Made by a program: the position numbers and the translations under genes. Source: Bacteroidetes bacterium UBA6661 (GTDB taxonomy: Bacteria > Bacteroidota > Bacteroidia > AKYH767-A > OLB10). Taken from it: 45,600 nt of DNA. Positions 16,197-25,118 of the stretch are shown here, piece after piece. Under the pieces are notes generated by a model. It did no database searches. It saw only the letters and a list, made by a program, of their open reading frames with translations, and had not been told where the DNA came from. The stretch is taken from the NCBI GenBank assembly GCA_002455375.1, contig DKKR01000038.1, positions 259 to 45,858 on the forward strand. The letters run 5' to 3'. Every line of letters begins with the position of its first letter. Position 1 is the stretch's first letter.

Positions 16197-18074
16197 ATGT
16201 TTCTATTTGAGCGTACAGCACCACGTTGGGTAGTCTTAGTAATAGATTTGATATTATGCACCTTGTCATTCTATCTGGCGTATGATTTGCGTTTTAATTT
16301 TACAATACCTGATGTAGAAATACTACTCTTGCCCACAGCATTTGCAACAGTTTTAAGTGTCAGATTGGTTAGTTTTTTAATATCAAGGACACATACAGGT
16401 ATCATTCGTTATACAAGCTACAAAGATTCGCAGCGTATATTTTTAACCTTACTGTCGGGAACAGTTTTGCTTTGCATCTTTAATCTTATTTCTTTCAGAA
16501 TTTATGGACGTTATTTTACGCCTTATTCTATTCTGATGATTGACTTTTTTCTGAGCATGCTTGCATTGGCATCAATGCGTGTTATCGTTAAAAGCGCCCA
16601 TGTGGAGTGGACAAGAAAGAAAGGTAATAAAACCGATGTGCTCATTATGGGTGCCGGTGAAGAAGGAATGGTTGTGAAACATGCTTTGGAACAAGATGCA
16701 GGAATAAATTTTAAGGTTCTTGGATTTATTGATGACAAACCAAAGCTTCGTAAAAGAAAACTTGAAGGCATACCGGTTTTTTACACCAAGACTGATTTGG
16801 AAGACTTACTTCGAGCCAATAAAATTTCGAGTCTGATTATTGCCGATAAAGATGTTGACACCAAACGCATCAATGAATTAATAGAAATTTGTGTAAAGTA
16901 CGATACAAAAGTTCAGCGTGCTCCACGTGCAGGAAACTGGATAAACGGCAAACTGAGCTTTTCTCAAATCAAGGAAGTAAACATTGAAGATTTACTTGAG
17001 CGTGATCCAATTAATTTAGATGTAAAGGAAATTCGTAATCAGCTAAACGGAAAAACTATTCTCATCACCGGTGCAGCAGGTTCCATTGGTTCTGAAATTG
17101 CGCGACAGGTAATTTTATACAATCCTGCAAAAGTGGTGCTTCTTGATATTGCAGAGTCACCTCTTTATGAGCTTGAACTTTCTATACAGGAAATTAAACA
17201 TGCAGGTAATTGCGAGAGTGTGATTGCTGACATCCGCAACATTGACCGTATGCGTAGGGTGTTTGATTATTTTAAGCCCGAAATTGTATTTCATGCAGCA
17301 GCCTATAAGCATGTGCCTGTCATGGAAGTGAATCCTTCAGAAGCAATTCTGACTAATGTTAAAGGCACAAAAATTCTGGCAGACCTGTCTGTTGAATTTG
17401 ACGTGCAGAAGTTTGTGATGATTTCGACAGATAAAGCTGTTAACCCCACAAACGTTATGGGGGCATCAAAACGTGTAGCAGAAATTTACATTCAGTCGCT
17501 CAGCGAAATTTCCGAAACGCAATTTATCACAACACGATTTGGCAATGTTCTTGGTTCAGCAGGATCAGTGATTCCACGTTTTAAAAAACAGATAGAAAAC
17601 GGTATGCCTGTTACCGTGACAGATGAAAACATTACCCGCTTTTTTATGACTATTCCTGAGGCTTGTCAGCTTGTACTGGAAGCCTGTAAAATGGGACATG
17701 GAGGCGAAATTTTTATTTTCGATATGGGCAAGCCTGTAAAGATTGCAGAATTAGCCAAGAAGATGATTCGCCTGAGTGGATTAGAACCGGAGAAGGATAT
17801 TAGAATTCAATATACAGGTCTGAGACCGGGAGAAAAATTGTTTGAAGAATTATTGAATAAACAGGAAAACACTATTGCCACACATCACCCTAAAATTTTA
17901 ATTGCCAAAGTACGTAAGTATAAATTCGATCAGATTGCAAATGATATTGAAAGTCTGACCAACCTGTTTAAGACGCAAAACAATATGGCATTGGTTTCAA
18001 AGATGAAAGAAATTGTGCCTGAATATATCAGCAATAACAGCGAGTTCGAAAAGCTCGATCGCAGAGAAATCTGA
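16197..18074 (+). CDS. Membrane-bound nucleoside-diphosphate-sugar 4,6-dehydratase (CapD/WbpM/PglF type)
   Basis: This family converts UDP-GlcNAc to the 4-keto-6-deoxy sugar that starts synthesis of bacillosamine- or QuiNAc-type surface sugars. The 625 residues give four N-terminal membrane helices (about 10-135), a first Rossmann/CoA-binding-like domain (VLIMGAGEEG near 148-157) and the SDR catalytic domain with TGAAGSIGSE at 291-300. In the active site STDKAVNPTNVMGASKR the usual Tyr is replaced by Met (Met421, Lys425), as in WbpM and PglF, supporting dehydratase activity. It probably feeds the glycosyltransferases encoded further on. The final sugar is unknown. Confidence 0.93.
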   Translation: MFLFERTAPRWVVLVIDLILCTLSFYLAYDLRFNFTIPDVEILLLPTAFATVLSVRLVSFLISRTHTGIIRYTSYKDSQRIFLTLLSGTVLLCIFNLISFRIYGRYFTPYSILMIDFFLSMLALASMRVIVKSAHVEWTRKKGNKTDVLIMGAGEEGMVVKHALEQDAGINFKVLGFIDDKPKLRKRKLEGIPVFYTKTDLEDLLRANKISSLIIADKDVDTKRINELIEICVKYDTKVQRAPRAGNWINGKLSFSQIKEVNIEDLLERDPINLDVKEIRNQLNGKTILITGAAGSIGSEIARQVILYNPAKVVLLDIAESPLYELELSIQEIKHAGNCESVIADIRNIDRMRRVFDYFKPEIVFHAAAYKHVPVMEVNPSEAILTNVKGTKILADLSVEFDVQKFVMISTDKAVNPTNVMGASKRVAEIYIQSLSEISETQFITTRFGNVLGSAGSVIPRFKKQIENGMPVTVTDENITRFFMTIPEACQLVLEACKMGHGGEIFIFDMGKPVKIAELAKKMIRLSGLEPEKDIRIQYTGLRPGEKLFEELLNKQENTIATHHPKILIAKVRKYKFDQIANDIESLTNLFKTQNNMALVSKMKEIVPEYISNNSEFEKLDRREI

Positions 18075-18243
18075 GCCCGTTGCTGAGGTTCTTTTTCAAA
18101 GAGACAAAGTCATCTGATTAAATTTTTCCGGAGATTAATTGCCAGATTTTTACAGATAGATTATATAAAACATTGAATATTGAAAGAATAGCTTTTAGAG
18201 TAATAATGAATAGACATTTAGAAAGAATAGTAAAACGGTTTAA

Positions 18244-18251
18244 TATTTTTG
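18244..18251 (+). promoter_or_regulatory. -7 promoter box abutting the ABC-F start codon
   Basis: TATTTTTG (exact TAnnTTTG) ends 4 nt before the ATG at 18256. The predicted transcription start falls at or next to the start codon, so the mRNA may be leaderless. Confidence 0.5.
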
Positions 18252-18255
18252 CAGC

Positions 18256-20160
18256 ATGTTAGTTTTAAATAATATAAGTTTTGATTTTGGAGGAAGATAT
18301 CTCTATCATGATGCTTTCTGGCACATTAAGCCCAATCAGAAAATAGGACTTATTGGAGCAAATGGTACAGGAAAATCAACATTGCTGCGGATTATTAATG
18401 GAGAATATACTTTAACGGGAGGAGAAATTACAGGAAGAAAAGACCTTACTGTAGGTTTTCTTAATCAGGATTTACTTTCATACGAGTCAGACAAAAGCAT
18501 TCTTGATGTGGCGCTTGAAGTTTTTGAAAGAGAGAATATTCTTCATCAGAAGATTGAAAAAATTTTAAAACAACTCGAAACCGAACATGGCGAAGAGTTG
18601 CTGAATGAATTATTTTTTCTGCAAAGCGAATTTGAATCGCTTGATGGTTACAACATCACACACCGTGCAGAGTCTATTTTAGAGGGTTTAGGATTCAGTA
18701 CTGCCGATTTGCAACGCCCATTGAAAGAGTTTTCCGGAGGATGGCGTATGCGTGTAATGCTTGCCCGCATGCTGCTGAAAAAACCAAGTCTGTTGATGCT
18801 TGATGAGCCAACCAATCACCTCGATTTGCCTTCTATACAATGGCTGGAGAAGTATTTACAAGACTATGATGGTACATTTATTCTTGTTTCGCACGACCGG
18901 TATTTTCTTGACCGCACCATTAACATGATTGCAGAGGTTGCCAATGAAAAAATAAATCTATATCCTGGTAACTTCACAAATTATCTCGAACAAAAATCGC
19001 TTCGTGATGAATTGCAGCAGCGTAAGTTCGAGAATCAGGAAAAGTATATTAAAGAGCAACAGAAACTCATTGACCGCTTTAAAGCAAAAGCCAGTAAGGC
19101 AAAGATGGCTCAGTCCAGAATGAAAATGCTCGACCGTATGGAAAAAGTTGAAGCAGTTTCCGGTCCGGCATCAACCATGCGTTTAAGTTTACAGGTAGAG
19201 ACACAACCGGGTAAAGTAGTTTATGAAGGACATCATTTGAATAAAAATTATGGTGATCTGGAGATTTTTAAAAACAGTCATTTTACCATTGAAAGAGGTG
19301 ATAAAATTGCACTCATAGGAGCCAACGGAAAAGGTAAGTCAACATTGTTGCGTATGATTGCCGGTACTGAAAAAGCAGATGGCGAAATTAAAGAAGGCTA
19401 CAATGTAAAGACATCATTCTATGCACAACATCAGTTAGAAAGTTTGAATATTGAAAACGATCTGATGCGTGAACTGCAGATTTTTGCACCTTTAGAAACG
19501 GATCAGCGTATCAGAAGCATTCTGGGGGCATTTCTTTTTAACCGTGACGATGTTTTTAAGAAAATACGAGTGCTTTCAGGAGGCGAAAAGGCACGTGTTG
19601 CATTGGCAAAGCTAATTCTCAGCAAAGCAAACTTTCTGTTATTAGATGAACCTACAAACCACCTCGACATGCAGAGTGTGGAAATTCTTACTGATGTGTT
19701 GTTGGATTACGAAGGCTCTTTTGTTGTGGTATCGCACGATCGTTTTTTTGTTGAGCAAATTGCCAATAAGATTTGGTTCATTGAAAACAATCAACTCAAA
19801 GAATATCCGGGTACTTATGAAGAATATGAACATTGGGCAGAGCGGAAAAAATCCGAAAAACGAACGGAAGAAAAACAAGTTGTGGTGAAACCTGTTGTAT
19901 CTAAATTACTGGCAGAACCGGATCAGAAAAAGCAGTTGTTGAATTTAGAGAAGGAAGTTAAAAAATTGGAAGCAGAGTTGGCAGCAGCAAAGAAACAACG
20001 CAATGATTTAATGGAACAGTTAGGCAATGAAAGTAATTATAACGACACAGCAAAAATCAAAATGTTGCAGAAGGAGTTCGATGAATCTGAAAAACAGTAT
20101 AACAAGTTACATTCATTGTGGGAAGACAGCTACATGCAGTGGATGGAAATGAGTGAATAA
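18256..20160 (+). CDS. ABC-F family ATP-binding protein (Uup/YdiF-like)
   Basis: This soluble twin-ATPase without membrane domain acts on ribosomes as a translation factor in characterised relatives. Its 634 residues contain two ABC cassettes: Walker A GANGTGKST near 34 and GANGKGKST near 355, and signatures FSGGWRMRVMLARML and LSGGEKARVALAKLI, each followed by LxLDEPTNHLD. Between them is the charged ABC-F linker (KFENQEKYIKEQQKLIDRFK and following). The C-terminus is a coiled coil (LNLEKEVKKLEAELAAAKKQ) of the Uup/YdiF type, about 560-630. There is no evidence that it is an antibiotic-resistance ABC-F. The plug gene starts 7 nt after its stop. Confidence 0.94.
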   Translation: MLVLNNISFDFGGRYLYHDAFWHIKPNQKIGLIGANGTGKSTLLRIINGEYTLTGGEITGRKDLTVGFLNQDLLSYESDKSILDVALEVFERENILHQKIEKILKQLETEHGEELLNELFFLQSEFESLDGYNITHRAESILEGLGFSTADLQRPLKEFSGGWRMRVMLARMLLKKPSLLMLDEPTNHLDLPSIQWLEKYLQDYDGTFILVSHDRYFLDRTINMIAEVANEKINLYPGNFTNYLEQKSLRDELQQRKFENQEKYIKEQQKLIDRFKAKASKAKMAQSRMKMLDRMEKVEAVSGPASTMRLSLQVETQPGKVVYEGHHLNKNYGDLEIFKNSHFTIERGDKIALIGANGKGKSTLLRMIAGTEKADGEIKEGYNVKTSFYAQHQLESLNIENDLMRELQIFAPLETDQRIRSILGAFLFNRDDVFKKIRVLSGGEKARVALAKLILSKANFLLLDEPTNHLDMQSVEILTDVLLDYEGSFVVVSHDRFFVEQIANKIWFIENNQLKEYPGTYEEYEHWAERKKSEKRTEEKQVVVKPVVSKLLAEPDQKKQLLNLEKEVKKLEAELAAAKKQRNDLMEQLGNESNYNDTAKIKMLQKEFDESEKQYNKLHSLWEDSYMQWMEMSE

Positions 20161-20167
20161 TGTGCTT

Positions 20168-21463
20168 ATGAGACAAATTGTTTTTTATCTGATACTTTTC
20201 TTTTCATGGTCTGACACTAATGTGTTTGCTCAGGAAAAACAAGAGTATTTTAAGGATAATTATTTCAGATACGATAACTTTACGTACAGAAATAATATTA
20301 AAACCATACAACTTGAAAATGCGCAATTTCCAATGAGTGAACCGGTCATTGAACTCAACAGCGGTGCGCAACTTTTACTTCAGTTTGATGATCTTGATGG
20401 GGATTATAAAGATTACTGGTACACCATCATACATTGCGATGCCCAATGGAAACCTTCAGACATTACACGCTCAACTTATTTATTTAGCTTCTACGAAGAC
20501 CGTATTGCTGATTATGCTTTTTCGTTTAACACTTTGCAACCTTACACACATTATACTCTGAAATTTCCAAACGAACAGATTAAACCACTGATATCAGGAA
20601 ATTATTTACTTAAAGTTTATATTAATAATGACCCCGACAGTGTAGCATTTACAAGAAGGTTATTAGTATTTGAAAATCTGATTGATGTTAATGCTTCTGT
20701 GCATGCTGCAACATTGGCTGAGTACAGGCAACAGAAGCAGGAAGTTGACTTTTCATTATCTACAACAAGATATACTATTGCCAATCCCTTTGGTGACCTG
20801 AAAGTTAAAATACTTCAGAATTTCAGATGGGATAATGCTGTTGAGAACCTGAAGCCGATTTTTATCAAAGACAATTTGCTGGAGTATAATTACGATGAGG
20901 AAAATACATTTAATGGCAGCAATGAGTTCAGGCGTTTTGATATTCGCTCATTAAAGTACGAAACAGAAAGTGTAGAACGTATTGATCATTTTGACACCGG
21001 AACCAATGTTTTACTTTTTCCCGATAAAGTTCGTTATTTCACTCGCTATACCACCGACTATGACATTGACGGAAAGTTTGAAATAAAAAATTATAGTGGC
21101 AGCCATCCCGAACGTGATGCCGATTATGCAACGGTTCGTTTCCGCCTTGAATATAAAGACGAAGTAAAAGATGGTAACATCTATATTCTTGGTGCACTAA
21201 CCGATTGGGGTTTTTCCAATCAAAACATGCTACATTATGATGAAGACCTGAAAGCCTACACTACAACCTTGTTTTTAAAACAAGGCTACTACAATTATAT
21301 GTATGTGTTTTTAAAAGACGGAACCTCATTTGGTGATGAAAGCTGGCTTGAAGGCAATCATTATGAAACGGAAAACAACTATTGGATTTTAGTATATCAT
21401 CGTCCGCAAACAGAAAGATATGATAAATTGGTGGCCTGTAGAAAATTTGCTTCCAACAGATAG
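20168..21463 (+). CDS. Type IX secretion system plug protein (DUF5103)
   Basis: In Flavobacterium johnsoniae the Plug protein closes the periplasmic side of the SprA outer-membrane translocon when no cargo carrier is bound. This protein has the DUF5103 pattern: an N-terminal beta domain (QLENAQFPMSEPVIELNSG, LLLQFDDLDGDYKDYWYTII, HCDAQWKPSD) and a C-terminal domain with YILGALTDWGF and GYYNYMYVF. The start is taken at ATG 20168, giving a signal peptide (MRQIVFYLILFFSWSDTNVFAQ, split for length at the Asp) and 431 residues. An earlier GTG at 20153 would overlap the ABC-F gene and add five residues ahead of the signal. It is likely co-transcribed with ABC-F. Confidence 0.88.
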   Translation: MRQIVFYLILFFSWSDTNVFAQEKQEYFKDNYFRYDNFTYRNNIKTIQLENAQFPMSEPVIELNSGAQLLLQFDDLDGDYKDYWYTIIHCDAQWKPSDITRSTYLFSFYEDRIADYAFSFNTLQPYTHYTLKFPNEQIKPLISGNYLLKVYINNDPDSVAFTRRLLVFENLIDVNASVHAATLAEYRQQKQEVDFSLSTTRYTIANPFGDLKVKILQNFRWDNAVENLKPIFIKDNLLEYNYDEENTFNGSNEFRRFDIRSLKYETESVERIDHFDTGTNVLLFPDKVRYFTRYTTDYDIDGKFEIKNYSGSHPERDADYATVRFRLEYKDEVKDGNIYILGALTDWGFSNQNMLHYDEDLKAYTTTLFLKQGYYNYMYVFLKDGTSFGDESWLEGNHYETENNYWILVYHRPQTERYDKLVACRKFASNR

Positions 21464-21477
21464 CCTAAAATAAAAAT

Positions 21478-21573
21478 GGGTAAGCTACTTATATCGCACC
21501 GCTACAACCACTTATCCTTGCTGCATTCCTGCCCTGGGGAGGTTCGAGGGAGCTGGTCGTATAAGACTTACCC
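21478..21573 (-). ncRNA. ffs: Signal recognition particle RNA (4.5S, small bacterial type)
   Basis: This RNA binds Ffh and targets nascent membrane proteins. On the minus strand the conserved helix 8 core reads CCCCAGGGCAGGAATGCAGC: a GGAA tetraloop closed by A-U and G-C pairs, with the asymmetric CAGG / AGCA internal loop. The ends pair: GGGTAAG (21573-21567) with CTTACCC (21484-21478), giving about 96 nt. A T-rich stretch (ATTTTTATTTT) follows the 3' end. The 5' end lies 5 nt after a perfect -7 box, which supports the boundary. It occupies the gap between the plug and DUF4199 genes on the opposite strand. Confidence 0.93.
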
Positions 21574-21577
21574 GGTG

Positions 21578-21611
21578 CAAAGATAGTAAATCAGACCTTT
21601 CAATAAACAAA
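21578..21611 (-). promoter_or_regulatory. Promoter of the SRP RNA gene
   Basis: The minus strand has TTTG (21611-21608), 22 nt, then TATCTTTG (21585-21578). The predicted start near 21573 coincides with the first paired base of the SRP RNA. Confidence 0.75.
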
Positions 21612-21629
21612 TAAACACAGCAGGTTTTA

Positions 21630-21637
21630 TACCTTTG
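21630..21637 (+). promoter_or_regulatory. -7 promoter box of the DUF4199 gene
   Basis: TACCTTTG matches TAnnTTTG exactly, 11 nt before the ATG at 21649. It is back to back with the SRP RNA promoter. A -33 element is not evident. Confidence 0.5.
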
Positions 21638-21648
21638 CATTTTAAATT

Positions 21649-22167
21649 ATGTTTCGATACGGATTACATTACGGAGGAATATTGGGCGCATCAAGTTTTG
21701 CCATGTTTTTGATAATTTATCTTACTGGAAATAATCCACTTGGCAATGCATCGTGGCTCGGTGCATGGATACCTGCAGTTGTCATTGCTGTTGCAGTTAA
21801 AAGTTATAGGACGCATGAGGGCAAAGGTTTTATTTCCTACTGGGAAGGTTTTCGTACCGGATTGATAACAGCTCTTTTAGGAGGTGTTCTTTCAGCATTA
21901 TTGATTTATATTTTCTGTACACTATTCGACAGTACATTGGTAGAGCGTTTTAAAGCTGATTCACTTGCACAACTTGAACTTATGGAAGGTCAGTTTAAAT
22001 CTATGCTCAGTGATAAAATGTATGATCAGGCTGTAGATGCCTACAATAATATAGACCTGCAGTCAATAGCAATGAATGACTTTTATAATAAACTACTCAG
22101 CGGAATCATTCTATCACTTATTATTGCTGCAGTGTATAAACGTAACAAGCCTCAAATTCCCGAATAA
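21649..22167 (+). CDS. DUF4199 family membrane protein
   Basis: This 172-residue inner-membrane protein has a pattern typical of DUF4199, a Bacteroidota-associated family of unknown function. Helices lie at about 5-27 (YGGILGASSFAMFLIIYL), 38-51 (LGAWIPAVVIAVAV) and 70-95 (GLITALLGGVLSALLIYIFC), followed by an amphipathic soluble stretch and a last helix at 148-164 (LLSGIILSLIIAAVY). The segment YRTHEGKGFISYWEGFRTG between helices 2 and 3 is the family hallmark. A GT2 glycosyltransferase gene starts one base after its stop, so the two are very probably translated from one message. Confidence 0.85.
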   Translation: MFRYGLHYGGILGASSFAMFLIIYLTGNNPLGNASWLGAWIPAVVIAVAVKSYRTHEGKGFISYWEGFRTGLITALLGGVLSALLIYIFCTLFDSTLVERFKADSLAQLELMEGQFKSMLSDKMYDQAVDAYNNIDLQSIAMNDFYNKLLSGIILSLIIAAVYKRNKPQIPE

Positions 22168-22168
22168 A

Positions 22169-23152
22169 ATGCAGTCATCATACAATACAGATATTTCAGT
22201 AGTTATTCCGTTGTTTAATGAGGATGAATCATTACCAGAGTTGGTAACGTGGATAGACCGTGTTATGAAGCAGCACAAGTTTAGCTATGAAGTGATTTTG
22301 GTTGATGATGGCAGCACTGACAAATCCTGGCAGGTAATAGAAAGTTTAAGCCAAAAGATAAAAGAAGTTAAAGGCATAAAGTTTAAGAGAAATTATGGTA
22401 AGTCAGCTGCCTTACATAAAGGTTTCGAAGTGGCACAAGGTCATGTAGTGATTACTATGGATGCCGATTTGCAGGACAGCCCCGATGAAATTCCTGAACT
22501 GTATGAAATGATTACCCAACAAGGTTACGACCTTGTTAGTGGCTGGAAAAAAAAGCGTCACGATCCGATTTCAAAAACCATCCCCAGCAAATTTTTTAAT
22601 GGTGTCACACGTATGGTTTCCGGGATTGACAACCTGCACGATTTTAATTGCGGATTAAAAGCATATCATCATAATGTGATAAAGAATATTGAAATATATG
22701 GTGAGATGCATCGTTATATTCCTGTAATTGCTAAGTGGGTTGGCTTTACAAAAATTGGCGAAAAGGTTGTTGAACACAGAGCTCGAAAATTCGGAACTAC
22801 AAAATTCGGATTAGAAAGATTTGTCAATGGTTTTCTTGATTTGCTTTCTATCACATTTGTATCACGTTTTGGTAAACGACCCATGCATTTGTTCGGAACA
22901 CTAGGTTCTCTGATGTTTATTCTTGGACTCATAGGTGCATGTTATCTTGGCGTTTCAAAACTTTATTGTGTTTATAATGATATTCCCGCAACACGATTAA
23001 CACAACGGCCATCGTTTTATTTATTGCTGACAAGTATGATTTTAGGAACGCAACTTTTTCTTGCAGGATTTCTGGCAGAAATGATTGCACGTAATGATAA
23101 AGACCGCAACCGTTATATTGTGGAGAAGGAAACAGCTAACACAACATTATAA
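22169..23152 (+). CDS. GT2 glycosyltransferase (polyprenyl-phosphate sugar transferase type)
   Basis: This 327-residue enzyme of the DPM1/GtrB/ArnC group would transfer a sugar from a nucleotide donor to polyprenyl phosphate at the inner membrane. The GT-A domain has ISVVIPLFNEDESLPEL, VDDGSTDKSW near 45-54, the DxD-type MDADLQDSPDE near 97-107 and FNCGLKAYHH. Two C-terminal membrane helices follow (LFGTLGSLMFILGLIGACYL; FYLLLTSMILGTQLFLAGFL). The frame is open back to 22076 inside the DUF4199 gene, but ATG 22169, directly after that gene's stop, is the natural start. The donor sugar cannot be read from the sequence. Confidence 0.92.
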   Translation: MQSSYNTDISVVIPLFNEDESLPELVTWIDRVMKQHKFSYEVILVDDGSTDKSWQVIESLSQKIKEVKGIKFKRNYGKSAALHKGFEVAQGHVVITMDADLQDSPDEIPELYEMITQQGYDLVSGWKKKRHDPISKTIPSKFFNGVTRMVSGIDNLHDFNCGLKAYHHNVIKNIEIYGEMHRYIPVIAKWVGFTKIGEKVVEHRARKFGTTKFGLERFVNGFLDLLSITFVSRFGKRPMHLFGTLGSLMFILGLIGACYLGVSKLYCVYNDIPATRLTQRPSFYLLLTSMILGTQLFLAGFLAEMIARNDKDRNRYIVEKETANTTL

Positions 23153-23170
23153 ACCGAAAATTCTGTTGCA

Positions 23171-25111
23171 TTGAAGCTATCCGTTGTCATCGTCAACTAC
23201 AATGTAAAGTACTTTCTTGAGCAGTGCCTCATTTCTGTTGGTAAGGCTATAAGTGATATTGATGCAGAAGTTTTTGTGGTTGACAACAATTCTGTTGACG
23301 GATCATGTCAGATGGTGCACAAGAAATTTCCATTTGTTACATTAATTGAGAACAAAGTAAACACAGGTTTTTCAAAGGCAAACAATCAGGCTATTGTTCA
23401 AAGTAAGGGTGAATATGTGTTGCTGCTTAATCCTGATACTGTTGTAGAGGAAGATACTTTTAAAAAGGTTGTTGACTTTATGGACAGTCATCCACAGGCA
23501 GGCGGACTTGGAGTACACATGATTGATGGTAATGGAAAATTTTTGCCCGAATCTAAAAGAGGACTTCCAACACCTGCAGTGGCATTCTATAAAATCTTCG
23601 GACTATCAGCATTGTTTCCAAAATCAAAATTATTTGGTCAGTATCACTTAGGCTTTCTCGATAAAAACAAAACCAATGAAGTTGATGTACTCAGCGGTGC
23701 ATTTATGTTGTTGCGGAAATCTGTATTGGATAAAATAGGGTTGCTTGACGAAACATTTTTTATGTATGGTGAAGATATTGACCTGTCGTACAGAATAACA
23801 AAGGCCGGTTATAAGAATTATTATTTCCCTGAAACTAAAATAATACACTACAAAGGAGAGAGTACAAAGAAAAGCAGTGTAAATTATGTAGTAGTATTTT
23901 ATAAAGCAATGAGCATTTTTGCTCAGAAGCATTTTTCGCAGAGTAATGCTGCATTTTTTTCGTTTCTGATAAATATTGCCATCTACCTCAGAGCAGGTAT
24001 TGCATTGGTGAATCGCCTTTTTAGTATTTTGTTGTTGCCAATTATTGATGCAGCATTTATTTATGGGGGTTATTCCATTATTAAAACATATTGGGAACTT
24101 TATGTCAAGGAGCTGCATTATCCTGAACATTACATGCTATTAGTAGTGCCCGGATATGTTTTAGTCTGGATTTTCTCTGCTTATCTGAATGGTGCTTATG
24201 ATAAACCACTACGCATTTCCAGAGTTGTAAGAGGAATTCTGTCAGGAACAATTTTTATTTTGGTGGTGTATGCATTGTTGAACGAGTCCTATCGTTTTTC
24301 AAGAGCACTGATTTTGATGAATACAGCCTGGGCATGTTTGATAACAGCATTGATTCGATATGCTTTAAATGCAGCAGGTATCAAAGGATTTGCATTAGCA
24401 GCAGATGTGAAAAAGAAATTGATTGTTGTTGCTGATGCTGTTGATGCAAAAAGAATTTTGTCGTTGCTGCAATTGTCAGGGTCAAATACAACCTTTGTTG
24501 GATATGTTGAATCAGGAGCTGATCAGGGCGGAGAGTTGAAAGATTTCAGACTTGGCACGTTGACACAGCTAAATGAAATCATAACTATTTATCAGGTTGA
24601 TGAAGTAATTTTTAGTTCGCACTCATTAAGTTCACAACAAATTATAGAGAATATGGGTGCACTGCGCAACAGGCAAGTTGAGTACAAGATTGCACCTCCT
24701 GAAAGCTTGTTTATCATTGGAAGCAATTCCATCAATGACAATGGTGATCTTTATCTGGTTGATGTGAATACATTGAACAGCCCATCTAATAAAAGAAGAA
24801 AACGATTCTTTGATATTTTCTGTGCTTTCGGAATATTGTTTTGCTATCCATTTCTCTGGCTGTTTTTCAAAAAGAATCAGAATGTTTTTGGGAACAGCTT
24901 ATGTGTACTTGTTGGAAAGAAAACCTGGGTAGCAACCAATATTAAGAGTTTAGCTGCAACAAATAATAAAGTTGGAGTTTATACACCATCAGATGGATTA
25001 AACGCACCTTCAGATAATGAGTATTTCCGCGACAGATTAAATGTGTTATATACCCGTGATTACAATATGATTAATGACTGGAATATTGTGCGGAGAAATA
25101 TTTTTAAGTAA
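23171..25111 (+). CDS. GT2 glycosyltransferase fused to a membrane/CoA-binding-like/PGT-like C-terminal half
   Basis: Residues ~1-240 are a rhamnosyltransferase-like GT2 domain: VVIVNYNVKYFLEQC, VVDNNSVDGS, LLLNPDTVVEED near 84-95, and MYGEDIDLSYRI. Several membrane helices follow (about 255-400). Then comes a Rossmann-like segment (KKLIVVADAVDAKRILSLL; YQVDEVIFSSHSLS) of the kind found in front of polyprenyl-phosphate phosphoglycosyltransferases. The end has a KRRKRFFDIFCAFGILFCYP anchor like the PGT re-entrant helix, but the catalytic stretch that normally follows is missing or much shortened; YTRDYNMINDWNIV resembles a PGT C-terminus. The only available start is TTG at 23171, 18 nt after the previous stop. 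It ends converging on the acyltransferase gene. Confidence 0.85.
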   Translation: MKLSVVIVNYNVKYFLEQCLISVGKAISDIDAEVFVVDNNSVDGSCQMVHKKFPFVTLIENKVNTGFSKANNQAIVQSKGEYVLLLNPDTVVEEDTFKKVVDFMDSHPQAGGLGVHMIDGNGKFLPESKRGLPTPAVAFYKIFGLSALFPKSKLFGQYHLGFLDKNKTNEVDVLSGAFMLLRKSVLDKIGLLDETFFMYGEDIDLSYRITKAGYKNYYFPETKIIHYKGESTKKSSVNYVVVFYKAMSIFAQKHFSQSNAAFFSFLINIAIYLRAGIALVNRLFSILLLPIIDAAFIYGGYSIIKTYWELYVKELHYPEHYMLLVVPGYVLVWIFSAYLNGAYDKPLRISRVVRGILSGTIFILVVYALLNESYRFSRALILMNTAWACLITALIRYALNAAGIKGFALAADVKKKLIVVADAVDAKRILSLLQLSGSNTTFVGYVESGADQGGELKDFRLGTLTQLNEIITIYQVDEVIFSSHSLSSQQIIENMGALRNRQVEYKIAPPESLFIIGSNSINDNGDLYLVDVNTLNSPSNKRRKRFFDIFCAFGILFCYPFLWLFFKKNQNVFGNSLCVLVGKKTWVATNIKSLAATNNKVGVYTPSDGLNAPSDNEYFRDRLNVLYTRDYNMINDWNIVRRNIFK

Positions 25112-25118
25112 GTAAATA

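Noticed and set aside
22076..22168. Longer N-terminus for the GT2 glycosyltransferase
   Set aside because: It would lie inside the DUF4199 gene, and the family begins at about the ATG at 22169.
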